Source: RBG-16-66-20 sp035499575 (lineage in GTDB: Bacteria; Pseudomonadota; Gammaproteobacteria; Burkholderiales; SG8-39). Taken from it: 64,000 nt of DNA. A model generated the notes under the pieces. The model did not search any database, was not told where the DNA came from, and saw only the letters and a list, made by a program, of their open reading frames with translations. Numbering within the stretch: the stretch's first letter is position 1; each line of letters begins with the position of its first letter. Below are positions 16,940-24,350 of the stretch, piece by piece. The stretch is from NCBI GenBank assembly GCA_035499575.1, contig DATJYN010000115.1:31350-95349 (forward strand), read 5' to 3'. A program made the position numbers and the translations under genes.

Positions 16940-18064
16940 CTACTTCAGCCAGAGCCTGAGTGTATCCCACGCCCGGCCGAAAATCCCCGCCGGCGGCACT
17001 GCTTCCAGCGCCACCACCGGGTACTCGCCGATCAGCTTGCCGTCAAACGTGACGCGCAGGTTGCCGACGCGGCCGCCCTCGGCGACCGGTGCCACCAGCG
17101 GCGACAGCGACAACAGTTCCGCCTTGAGCTTGTCGCCCTGCCCCTTGGGCACGCTGACGACCAGATCTTCGCGGAAGCCCGCCTTCAGCTTGGATTTCGC
17201 GCCCTTCCAGACCTCGATTTCCTTGACCGCCGCACCGCCCGCGTACAGCCGCACCGCGTCGAAGAACTGGAAACCCCAGTTCAGCAGTTTCTGCGACTCC
17301 TGCGCGCGCGCCGTCTCCGAGGTCGAGCCGAGCAGCACGGAGAGCAGGCGCCGCGGCCCGCGCTTGGAGGACGCCACCAGGCAATAGCCCGCGGCCTCCG
17401 TGAATCCGGTCTTCATGCCGTCGACCGTGCTGTCGAGCCAGAGCAGGCGGTTGCGGTTCGGTTGAGCGATGCCGTTATAGCGATACTCCCGCAGCGAGTA
17501 GTACTGCCCGTACTGCTCCGGGAAATCGTGGATGAGCGCCGTGGCGAGGGTGTAGAGGTCGCGAGCGCTCGAGTAGTGCTGCGGGTCGGGCAGGCCCGTA
17601 GCATTCATGAACTTGGAATTTTTCATGCCGAAGCGCTCGGCCTCGCGGTTCATCATGCCCACGAACGCCTCTTCGGAGCCGGCGATGCGCTCCGCGAGCG
17701 CGATGCAGGCATCGTTGCCGGATTGCACGATCATGCCGCGGATCAGCTCGTCAACCGTCACCGGCTTTTTCGGCTCGATGAACATGCGCGAGCCTGGCGC
17801 GCGCCAGGCCTTCTCCGAGACGCTGACCTGTTCCTCCAGCGTGATTTTCTTTTCCCTCAGCGCGGTGAATACGACGTACGCGGTCATCAGCTTGGTGAGC
17901 GACGCGGGCTCGAAGCGCTCGTCCGGCTTTTCGGCGGCGAGGATCTGGCCGCTGGAAACATCCGCCAGCAGCCAGGCGCGGCCGATGAGCTGCGGCGGCT
18001 GCGGCGCCTGGGCCAGCGCGAGCAGCGGAATAAGGAAAATTAGCGAGAGAAAGCGAGGCAGCAT
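16940..18064 (-). CDS. D-alanyl-D-alanine carboxypeptidase, PBP5/6 type
   Basis: A 374-residue periplasmic serine carboxypeptidase that trims the terminal D-Ala from peptidoglycan pentapeptides. It has a signal peptide (MLPRFLSLIFLIPLLALAQA), the catalytic SxxK in PASLTKLMTAYVVF, SGN in IVQSGNDACIAL and KTG in VDGMKTGFTEAAGYCLV. A C-terminal beta domain (from ~275) leads to a final amphipathic helix, GIFGRAWDTLRLWLK, that should bind the membrane. It is downstream of rlpA and 10 bases upstream of dat. Confidence 0.95.
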   Translation of the reverse strand: MLPRFLSLIFLIPLLALAQAPQPPQLIGRAWLLADVSSGQILAAEKPDERFEPASLTKLMTAYVVFTALREKKITLEEQVSVSEKAWRAPGSRMFIEPKKPVTVDELIRGMIVQSGNDACIALAERIAGSEEAFVGMMNREAERFGMKNSKFMNATGLPDPQHYSSARDLYTLATALIHDFPEQYGQYYSLREYRYNGIAQPNRNRLLWLDSTVDGMKTGFTEAAGYCLVASSKRGPRRLLSVLLGSTSETARAQESQKLLNWGFQFFDAVRLYAGGAAVKEIEVWKGAKSKLKAGFREDLVVSVPKGQGDKLKAELLSLSPLVAPVAEGGRVGNLRVTFDGKLIGEYPVVALEAVPPAGIFGRAWDTLRLWLK

Positions 18065-18101
18065 CTACAGTTCGGGGCGAAAGGGCCGCGAATTATAGCG
18101 G

Positions 18102-19004
18102 CTACCTGCTTACGACCAACGGCCTGAAGCTGAGTTCCGACTGGATGTGGTCGGCGACCGGCCGTGCTTCGTCCAGCGAGCGGTACGGACCCAGATGCAG
18201 GCGGTAGATAGTCCCCGACGGAACGATCTGGATCGCCTCCGTCAGCCACGCCAGTTCGCGGTAGAGGCGCACGCGGAAACTCTCCGCGCCCTCCTGCGAA
18301 GAGAACGCGCCGAGCTGCAGATACACGCCCTTAGCCTCGGCCGGTGCTTTCTGCTCGGCTGCCGGCGGCGGCACTGGCGACGACGGCGGCACGCTCGCCG
18401 TGGCAACGGCAGGCGCCGGCTGCCCGGGAAACACGCTTTCCACTTCGACGCGCGCACTACCCGCCTCCACGTAGCCCAGTTTCCACGCCGCCGTGTAGGA
18501 AAGATCGATGACGCGGTCGGAATGGAACGGACCGCGGTCGTTCACCCGCACCACGACGCTGCGCCCGTTGGCGGTATTGGTGACCCGCACGTAGCTGGGG
18601 ATCGGCAGCGTCGGATGCGCCGCGGTCATGCCGTACATGTCGTAGATCTCTCCGCTGGACGTTTTCTGGCCGTGATAGCGCCGCCCGTACCAGCTGGCGA
18701 CGCCGCTCTGCCTGAAGGGCGCGAGCTGCGTCATCGGCACGTACTCTTTGCCGAGCGCTTGGTAAGGACGGTTGGCGGCGCGGCTGAGCGGTTCCGCTTT
18801 CGGCACTGCGTCCGGAATCGCGGCGAGATTCGCCGGAGCGTTGGCGCCCGGGCCGTCGTCCTTGTAGTAGGCGCCTTTAGCCGGATGCGCCGAATTCGGT
18901 TGCAGCGGACCGGATTGCGGCACTGCAGGCGCCGGTTCTTCGCGCCTGGAAAACATTCCGCAGCCGGACAACGTTAACACCAGAACCAGTACCGCAAGCC
19001 TCAC
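18102..19004 (-). CDS. rlpA: RlpA septal ring lytic transglycosylase, lipoprotein
   Basis: A 300-residue lipoprotein. The GTG at 19004 overlaps the pyrC' stop as GTGA and places a signal peptide with a lipobox right at the start (MRLAVLVLVLTLSGC, Cys15). A double-psi beta-barrel follows (GVASWYGRRYHGQKTSSGEI, MTAAHPTLPIPSYVRVTN, VVVRVNDRGPFHSDRVIDLS) with the His and Asp needed for cleavage in RlpA enzymes. The C-terminal ~75 residues form a SPOR domain (GVYLQLGAFSSQEGAESFRV) that binds denuded septal glycan. Readings that start further upstream lie inside pyrC' and are not credible. Confidence 0.93.
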   Translation of the reverse strand: MRLAVLVLVLTLSGCGMFSRREEPAPAVPQSGPLQPNSAHPAKGAYYKDDGPGANAPANLAAIPDAVPKAEPLSRAANRPYQALGKEYVPMTQLAPFRQSGVASWYGRRYHGQKTSSGEIYDMYGMTAAHPTLPIPSYVRVTNTANGRSVVVRVNDRGPFHSDRVIDLSYTAAWKLGYVEAGSARVEVESVFPGQPAPAVATASVPPSSPVPPPAAEQKAPAEAKGVYLQLGAFSSQEGAESFRVRLYRELAWLTEAIQIVPSGTIYRLHLGPYRSLDEARPVADHIQSELSFRPLVVSR

Positions 19005-20263
19005 GCCCGTTCGTACACCACTCTGCCGGCAACGATCGTCGCGCGCACGCACCCGGCGAGTTCGTAACCGAGGAACGGCGTGTTCTTGCCCTCGCTCTTC
19101 AGCGCGGCGGCCTCGACGCGCCAAGCCTGCGCCGGGTCGAAAAGGACCAGATCGGCGGGCGCGCCGGGCTCGATGCGGCCGGATTGCACGCCAAGAATCC
19201 GCGCCGGGTCGCTAGTGACGCGCGCGAGCGTTTTCGCGAGCGGCAGTTTCCTCGCCGCGCCCCATTTCAGTACAAGCGGCAGCAGCAGCTCCAGGCCGGT
19301 AGCGCCGGGTTCGGCCTCCGCGAACGGCAGCTGCTTCTGGTCTTCGTCCACCGGCGTGTGATCGGACACGGCGCAGTCGATGGTGCCGTCGGCGAGGCCG
19401 GCGGCGAGCGCCTCGCGGTCGCGCTGCGAGCGCAGCGGCGGGTCGAGACGGCAATGCGAATCGTAGTAGCCGAGGTCCATCTCCGAGAGATGGACGTACT
19501 GGATGCCGACGTCGCAGGTCACTGGCAGCTTCTCCTTCTTCGCCGCGCGGATCATGTCGACAGCCGCGGCGGTGGAGAGCCGGCAGAAGTGCACGCGCGC
19601 GCCCGTGGAGCGGGCCAGCTGCAGCATCGTGGCGAGTGCAATGGTTTCGGTGAAGGCCGGGATGCCGGCCAGGCCGAGCCGGGTCGACACTTCGCCGTCG
19701 TGCGCGACGCCCTCGCGTGAAAGCCATTTGTCCTCGGCGCGCAGCCAGATCGGGAAACCGAAGGTGGCCGCGTACTGCAGCGCGCGCCACAACACCTGGG
19801 TGTCGGTGATCGGCACGTTGGCCTGCGAAAAGGCGACGCAGCCGGCGTGTGCCAGCACCGACATCTCGGTCAGGCGTTCGCCGGCCAGCTTCACGGTCAG
19901 CGCGCCCACCGGGTAGACGCGCGCCCGCGACAGCGCCTTCGCCCGCCGCCGCAGCATGTCGACCAGCCCGGGCTCGTCGAGCGGCGGCGCCGTATCCGGC
20001 GGACAGGCGACGCTGGTCACGCCGCCGGCGACGGCAGCATCCATTTCCGTGTCGAGCGTCGCCTTGTAGCCATGGCCCGGCTCGCGCAAGCGCGCCGCCA
20101 GGTCGATCAGGCCTGGCGCGACGACAAGACCTTTCGCGTCGAGTGTCTGGTCGGCCTTGCCCTTGCCCGAGGCGATCTTGCCGTCCGCGACGAACACATC
20201 GGCGACCTCGTCGCGCCCGCTGCCAGGGTCGACGACGCGACCGCCCTTGATCAGCAGTTTCAC
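19001..20263 (-). CDS. non-catalytic dihydroorotase homologue (PyrC')
   Basis: A 420-residue dihydroorotase-like protein starting at GTG 20263 (GTGA overlap with pyrB). The fold is intact (GLVVAPGLIDLAARLREPGH, VTSVACPPDTAPPLDEPG, AVSDHTPVDEDQKQLPF), but the metal ligands of active type-I enzymes are lost: the HxH before LREPG reads AAR, the HxST site reads CRLST, and the usual EVTPHH is replaced by DVGIQYVH. This matches the inactive pyrC' of pseudomonads, which is known to stabilise the PyrB dodecamer. I infer the same structural role here. A working dihydroorotase must be encoded elsewhere. Confidence 0.9.
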   Translation of the reverse strand: MKLLIKGGRVVDPGSGRDEVADVFVADGKIASGKGKADQTLDAKGLVVAPGLIDLAARLREPGHGYKATLDTEMDAAVAGGVTSVACPPDTAPPLDEPGLVDMLRRRAKALSRARVYPVGALTVKLAGERLTEMSVLAHAGCVAFSQANVPITDTQVLWRALQYAATFGFPIWLRAEDKWLSREGVAHDGEVSTRLGLAGIPAFTETIALATMLQLARSTGARVHFCRLSTAAAVDMIRAAKKEKLPVTCDVGIQYVHLSEMDLGYYDSHCRLDPPLRSQRDREALAAGLADGTIDCAVSDHTPVDEDQKQLPFAEAEPGATGLELLLPLVLKWGAARKLPLAKTLARVTSDPARILGVQSGRIEPGAPADLVLFDPAQAWRVEAAALKSEGKNTPFLGYELAGCVRATIVAGRVVYERA

Positions 20264-21231
20264 GAGTTGCCCGCCACGATGGACATCACCGCCATGCGCA
20301 CCGCGATGCCGAAGGTGACCTGCGGCAGGATCACCGAATGCGGGCCGTCGGCGACGGGCGAGTCGATCTCGACACCGCGGTTCATCGGCCCGGGGTGCAT
20401 CACGATCGCATCCCGCCTTGCGAGCGAAAGCTTCTCGGCGGTAAGGCCGTAGTTGCGGAAGAACTCCTGCGCCGAGGGCAGCAACGGACCGTTCATGCGC
20501 TCGTTCTGCAGCCGCAGCATCACCACCACGTCGCATCCCTTGAGGCCCGCGCGCATGTCGTGGAACACGCGTACGCCCAGCGCTTCGACCCCGGCGGGAA
20601 TCAGCGTCTGCGGGCCGATCACGCGCACTTCGGGCACGCCCAGCGTGGTGAGGCCGTGGATCAGCGAGCGTGCGACGCGCGAGTGCAGCACGTCGCCGAC
20701 GATTGCCACGGTCAGCCGGGTGAAGTCCTTCTTGTAGTGGCGGATGGTATACAGGTCGAGCAACCCCTGTGTCGGGTGCGCGTGGCGGCCGTCGCCCGCA
20801 TTGATCACGTGCTCGTGCGGTTTGACGTGGCGCGCAATCAGGTACGGCGCGCCAGAGGAGGCGTGGCGCACGACGAATACGTCGGCCTGCATCGCCGAGA
20901 GATTGGCCACCGTGTCGAGCAGCGATTCGCCCTTGGTCTGCGAGCTCACCGAGACGTTCAGATTGATGACGTCCGCCGAGAGCCGCTTGGCGGCGATTTC
21001 GAAGGTGGTGCGCGTGCGCGTGGAGGCCTCGAAGAACAGGTTGAACACGCTCTTGCCGCGCATCAGCGGCACCTTCTTCACCTCGCGCTCGGTGACGCCG
21101 GCGAAGGATTCCGCAGCATCCAGGATCTGCAGCAATATCTCGCGCGGCAAGCCTTCAGTCGAAAGCAGGTGCTGCAATTCGCCGTTGGCGTTGAGCTGCG
21201 GATTGTTCGACACGTTCGACGCTTTAGGCAC
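20260..21231 (-). CDS. pyrB: aspartate carbamoyltransferase catalytic chain
   Basis: A 323-residue ATCase that joins carbamoyl phosphate and aspartate, the first committed step of pyrimidine synthesis. The carbamoyl-phosphate site is FFEASTRTRTTFEIAAKRL (~residues 70-88), with VFVVRHASSGAPY and NAGDGRHAHPTQGLLDLYTI, and the aspartate loop MLRLQNERM. The start overlaps the pyrR stop by eight bases. No pyrI regulatory chain is present, consistent with the class that uses PyrC' as partner. Confidence 0.97.
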   Translation of the reverse strand: MPKASNVSNNPQLNANGELQHLLSTEGLPREILLQILDAAESFAGVTEREVKKVPLMRGKSVFNLFFEASTRTRTTFEIAAKRLSADVINLNVSVSSQTKGESLLDTVANLSAMQADVFVVRHASSGAPYLIARHVKPHEHVINAGDGRHAHPTQGLLDLYTIRHYKKDFTRLTVAIVGDVLHSRVARSLIHGLTTLGVPEVRVIGPQTLIPAGVEALGVRVFHDMRAGLKGCDVVVMLRLQNERMNGPLLPSAQEFFRNYGLTAEKLSLARRDAIVMHPGPMNRGVEIDSPVADGPHSVILPQVTFGIAVRMAVMSIVAGNS

Positions 21232-21733
21232 GTTCGACCTCTTCCAGCTCCAGCGTCAGCTTGCCGTTGGCGGCACGCTTGAGGCGCAGGCGCTTGCCGG
21301 CGGGCACCTCGACCTGCGCACCGGCATACTGCGCGGCGATCGGCAGCTGCCGGCCGCCGCGGTCGGCGAGCACCACCAGCGCGATGCTGCGCGGCCTGCC
21401 GTAGTCGAACAGCTCGTTCATCGCCGCACGCACGGTGCGCCCGGTATAGAGCACGTCGTCGACCAGCAGCAGGTCCCTGCCCTCGACCTCGAACGGGATC
21501 CTGGTTTTCTTCGGGTCGTGCTTCAGGCCTTCCTTCGCGTAATCGTCGCGGTAGAACGCGATGTCCATGAGGCCGAGCGGATCTTTCAGCCCGAGCAGCG
21601 GGTGCAGGCGTTCGGCCACCCAGGCGCCGCCGGTGTGCAGGCCGATCATCGCGCTAGTCGGCGTGACGCGCGCCTTCAGCTCGGCAGCGAGCTTCGGCAA
21701 TAGCGCCTCGGCGTCAGGAAGCTTGCTGGTCAT
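21224..21733 (-). CDS. pyrR: PyrR, pyr operon regulator / uracil phosphoribosyltransferase
   Basis: A 169-residue PyrR-family protein with the PRPP-binding loop DLLLVDDVLYTGRTVRAAMN (~residues 90-109) and N-terminal LKARVTPTSAMIGLHTGGAW. In Bacillus it binds pyr mRNA to control attenuation; in proteobacteria its regulatory part is less clear, though it is commonly found in front of pyrB. I did not find an obvious PyrR-type RNA leader in front of this operon. The start overlaps ruvX by 20 bases. Confidence 0.93.
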   Translation of the reverse strand: MTSKLPDAEALLPKLAAELKARVTPTSAMIGLHTGGAWVAERLHPLLGLKDPLGLMDIAFYRDDYAKEGLKHDPKKTRIPFEVEGRDLLLVDDVLYTGRTVRAAMNELFDYGRPRSIALVVLADRGGRQLPIAAQYAGAQVEVPAGKRLRLKRAANGKLTLELEEVERA

Positions 21734-22172
21734 TGAAATGCTGTTCCAGGATCAGCTGCGCGGCCTGCGAATCGAGCGCCTTGCCGCGTGCCAGCGCCGC
21801 CGCCTTGCGCGCGCCGTAGGCCGCGCGCACGCGACTCTCGACTTCGACGGAGCTGTAGCGCTCGTCCACCAGTTTCACCGGCAGGCCGAAACGGCCGGCC
21901 AGCTGGCGCGCGAAGCGCTCGGCCCGGCGCGTCATCTCGCGCGGCGCGCCATCTTCGCCGAGCGGGCGGCCGACCACCATCAGCGAGGGCTGCCACTCTT
22001 TCACAAGTCGTTCGATCGCGGTCATGCGCCCGGGCTGGGTCAGCGCGGAGAGAACGGGCAGCGGGTGCGCAGCGCCGACTTCGGGCTCGCCGACGGCGAC
22101 GCCGATTCGCTGCAAACCGAAATCGAACGCGAGCACCGTGCCTGCCGTCGGGCGGCGGGCCTGCTCAGGCAT
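21714..22172 (-). CDS. ruvX: YqgF/RuvX putative Holliday junction resolvase
   Basis: A 152-residue RNase H-fold protein of the YqgF family, implicated in 16S pre-rRNA processing and proposed as a Holliday junction resolvase. The N-terminal strand VLAFDFGLQRIGVAVGEPEV carries the first catalytic Asp, VVGRPLGEDGAPREMTRRA the second region and VKLVDERYSSVEVESR the third acidic site, with LDSQAAQLILEQHF near the end. ATG 22172 overlaps the algH stop by eight bases; an ATG 27 bases earlier is possible but would lie deep in algH. Confidence 0.92.
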   Translation of the reverse strand: MPEQARRPTAGTVLAFDFGLQRIGVAVGEPEVGAAHPLPVLSALTQPGRMTAIERLVKEWQPSLMVVGRPLGEDGAPREMTRRAERFARQLAGRFGLPVKLVDERYSSVEVESRVRAAYGARKAAALARGKALDSQAAQLILEQHFNDQQAS

Positions 22173-22737
22173 GTCCCGCCTGGTCGGCGAGCCGCGCATA
22201 GTCGAGGCCCAGCAGCTTCATCGCCGCGGGCAGGCGCTCGTCGGGCGGCAGATCGAAGAGGATCGCATCCCTCGCTTCGACGGTCAGCCATGCGTTCTGC
22301 TTGAGTTCGTGCTCGATCTGGCCGGCCGACCAGCCGGCGTAACCGAGCGAGACCAGCATCTTCGACGGGCCCTCGCCACGCCCAACCGCCTCGAGGATGT
22401 CCTTGGAAGTGGTGAGGCCGATGGCGCCGCCTTGTCCCACGGTTACTTTCAGGGTCGCCTGCCACTCGCCGGCGGGCAGGTGCAGCACGAACCCCCGGTC
22501 GGTCTGCACCGGGCCGCCGAAGTAAACCGGCGCGTCGGCGCGGGCGGGATCCTCCATGCTGAGCGAAAGGCGCTCGAACAACGCCAGCAGGGTCATGTCG
22601 ATCGGGCGGTTGACCACGATGCCGAGGGCGCCCTGGTCATTGTGCTCGCAGACGTAAGTCAGAGACTTCGAAAAGTACGGATCGGCCATGTTGGGCATGG
22701 CGATCAGGAAGTGATTCGTCAAATTGATCGAAGACAC
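22165..22737 (-). CDS. YqgE/AlgH family protein
   Basis: A 190-residue UPF0301 protein starting at GTG 22737. Characteristic stretches are LTNHFLIAMPNMADPYFSKS, LTYVCEHNDQGALGIVVNRP and VYFGGPVQTDRGFVLH. AlgH was named from alginate regulation in Pseudomonas, but the molecular function of the family is unknown. It opens the algH-ruvX-pyrRBC'-rlpA run. A TAAAAT hexamer at 22748-22753 on the minus strand would place transcription start only about four bases before the GTG. Confidence 0.9.
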   Translation of the reverse strand: MSSINLTNHFLIAMPNMADPYFSKSLTYVCEHNDQGALGIVVNRPIDMTLLALFERLSLSMEDPARADAPVYFGGPVQTDRGFVLHLPAGEWQATLKVTVGQGGAIGLTTSKDILEAVGRGEGPSKMLVSLGYAGWSAGQIEHELKQNAWLTVEARDAILFDLPPDERLPAAMKLLGLDYARLADQAGHA

Positions 22738-22747
22738 GCTTGACGTT

Positions 22748-22753
22748 ATTTTA
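22748..22753 (-). promoter_or_regulatory. candidate -10 hexamer for the algH-ruvX-pyr run
   Basis: TAAAAT reading on the minus strand, 11 bases upstream of the algH GTG start. No clear -35 is visible. If used, the message would be almost leaderless. Confidence 0.25.
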
Positions 22754-22832
22754 CCGCAACGTCCACTCTACCGCCCTTATACTCGAGCGCCCTCCGGATT
22801 ACCTCCCCCACTTCCTTTTCACTCGGCGCGGC

Positions 22833-24347
22833 ATGCGAATCCTAGGCATCATCGGTTACGCCTTCGTGGCGCTGGTTCTCGGCGCCGGCTGGGCTTTCCT
22901 TTACTGGCAGTCGAGCTCGGTGGACCTGCCCGCGGTCGAGGCGGCACGCGGTGCGCTGGCCGAGCTGCGCGCGATCGACTCCGGCTGGAACCAGCGCCTG
23001 GTCGACGCGCGGCTGCATGCGCAACCGCCGCCGCCGCAGCGCTCGCGCTACCGCATCACCTTCAGTGCGCTCGAAGGCAAAGCCCTGCAACTCGGCGACC
23101 CGCGGGTTGGCGGCGAGCTCGTTCAGCTGAAGCGCGCCTTCGACGACAAGGCCGCCCTGGTCGATCGCTACACCGCCGCGCGCGCGGATACGCAAGGCGC
23201 CGAAGCAGCGGACGCGATTTTCGAGCAGGCCTGGCTGGCGCCGACCGAGCCGCACCTCGATACGCTGGCGCGTACCATCAGCCGCAGTTTCGACGACGCG
23301 CTCACCGAGTCGGAGCTTTACCGCGTCGGCCTGCTCTACTACTCCGGGTTCCTGCTGACTGTGCTCGCCTTCCTCGCCTGGAACCTGGACCAGCGCCGGC
23401 GCCTGATCGATCGCATCAACGCCCAACTGCGCGTCGCGAATGAAACCCTGGAAGCGCGCGTGCGGGCCCGCACACGCGAGCTCAGCGACGCGCTCGCCAG
23501 GCTGAAGGAATCGGAGGCGATGCTGATCCAGAGCGAGAAAATGTCCTCGCTCGGCCAGATGGTCGCCGGCATCGCGCACGAAGTGAACACGCCGCTCGCC
23601 TACGTGAAGTCCAGCCTGGAGGCGGTGCGCAAGAGCGTGCCGCAGGTGGGCAGCATCGCCGCCGAGACCGAGCGGCTGCTCGCGCTGCTCGCTGCCGAGA
23701 ATGCCGACGAAACCGCGCTCGCCGCCCAGTTCGCGCTGGTGCGCGCGCTGGTGGAAGAACTGCGCGGCCGAAACGCCTTGCAGGAACTCGAGCGCATGGT
23801 GAAGGACGGCCTGTTCGGCATCGGCCAGATTTCGGAAGTCATCTCCAACCTGAAGAATTTCAGCCGGCTCGACCGCAGCAAGATCGCCGACTATGACCTG
23901 CACGAAGGCATCGAAAGCGTGATCCGCATCGGCTACGCGCAGTTGCAGAAGCGCACCGTGCGGCGCGAATTCGGCAAGATCCCGCACGTATCCTGCTCGC
24001 CTTCGCAGATCAACCAGGTGATCCTCAACCTGCTGTCCAACGCCGCGCAGGCGACCAAGGACGGCGAAGGCACGATCACCGTGCGCACCGGGATGCGAGA
24101 CGCTGCGCACGTCGCGGTGGAAGTGGCCGACAACGGCCATGGCATCCCGGCCGACGTGCTGCCGAAGATCTTCGATCCGTTTTTCACCACCAAGGCCGTC
24201 GGCAAGGGCACGGGCCTGGGGCTGGCGATCTGCTACAAGATCGTGGAGAACCACGGCGGCAAGCTCGAAGTCCAGTCCAAGCCCGGCCTTGGCACGCGCT
24301 TCATCCTGGTGCTGCCGGTGAATCCTCCCGCGGCGCTCGCGGCCTGA
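22833..24347 (+). CDS. membrane sensor histidine kinase
   Basis: A 504-residue kinase starting at ATG 22833 (MRILGIIGYAFVALVLGAGW). Two membrane segments flank a ~140-residue periplasmic domain with no recognised fold; the second is YYSGFLLTVLAFLAWNL. No HAMP domain is apparent; instead a coiled coil (LRVANETLEARVRARTRELS) leads to the H-box GIAHEVNTPLAYVKSSL (His near residue 251). The ATPase has the N-box QVILNLLSNAAQA, DNGHGIP, FDPFFTTK and GKGTGLGLAI. Its stop lies three bases before a Ser/Thr kinase carrying receiver domains, which is therefore its likely partner. Confidence 0.92.
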   Translation: MRILGIIGYAFVALVLGAGWAFLYWQSSSVDLPAVEAARGALAELRAIDSGWNQRLVDARLHAQPPPPQRSRYRITFSALEGKALQLGDPRVGGELVQLKRAFDDKAALVDRYTAARADTQGAEAADAIFEQAWLAPTEPHLDTLARTISRSFDDALTESELYRVGLLYYSGFLLTVLAFLAWNLDQRRRLIDRINAQLRVANETLEARVRARTRELSDALARLKESEAMLIQSEKMSSLGQMVAGIAHEVNTPLAYVKSSLEAVRKSVPQVGSIAAETERLLALLAAENADETALAAQFALVRALVEELRGRNALQELERMVKDGLFGIGQISEVISNLKNFSRLDRSKIADYDLHEGIESVIRIGYAQLQKRTVRREFGKIPHVSCSPSQINQVILNLLSNAAQATKDGEGTITVRTGMRDAAHVAVEVADNGHGIPADVLPKIFDPFFTTKAVGKGTGLGLAICYKIVENHGGKLEVQSKPGLGTRFILVLPVNPPAALAA

Positions 24348-24350
24348 CGC

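Noticed and set aside
19001..20263. pyrC' as a decaying pseudogene
   Set aside because: The frame is intact, overlaps pyrB and rlpA precisely, and loss of metal ligands is a known feature of structural PyrC' proteins.
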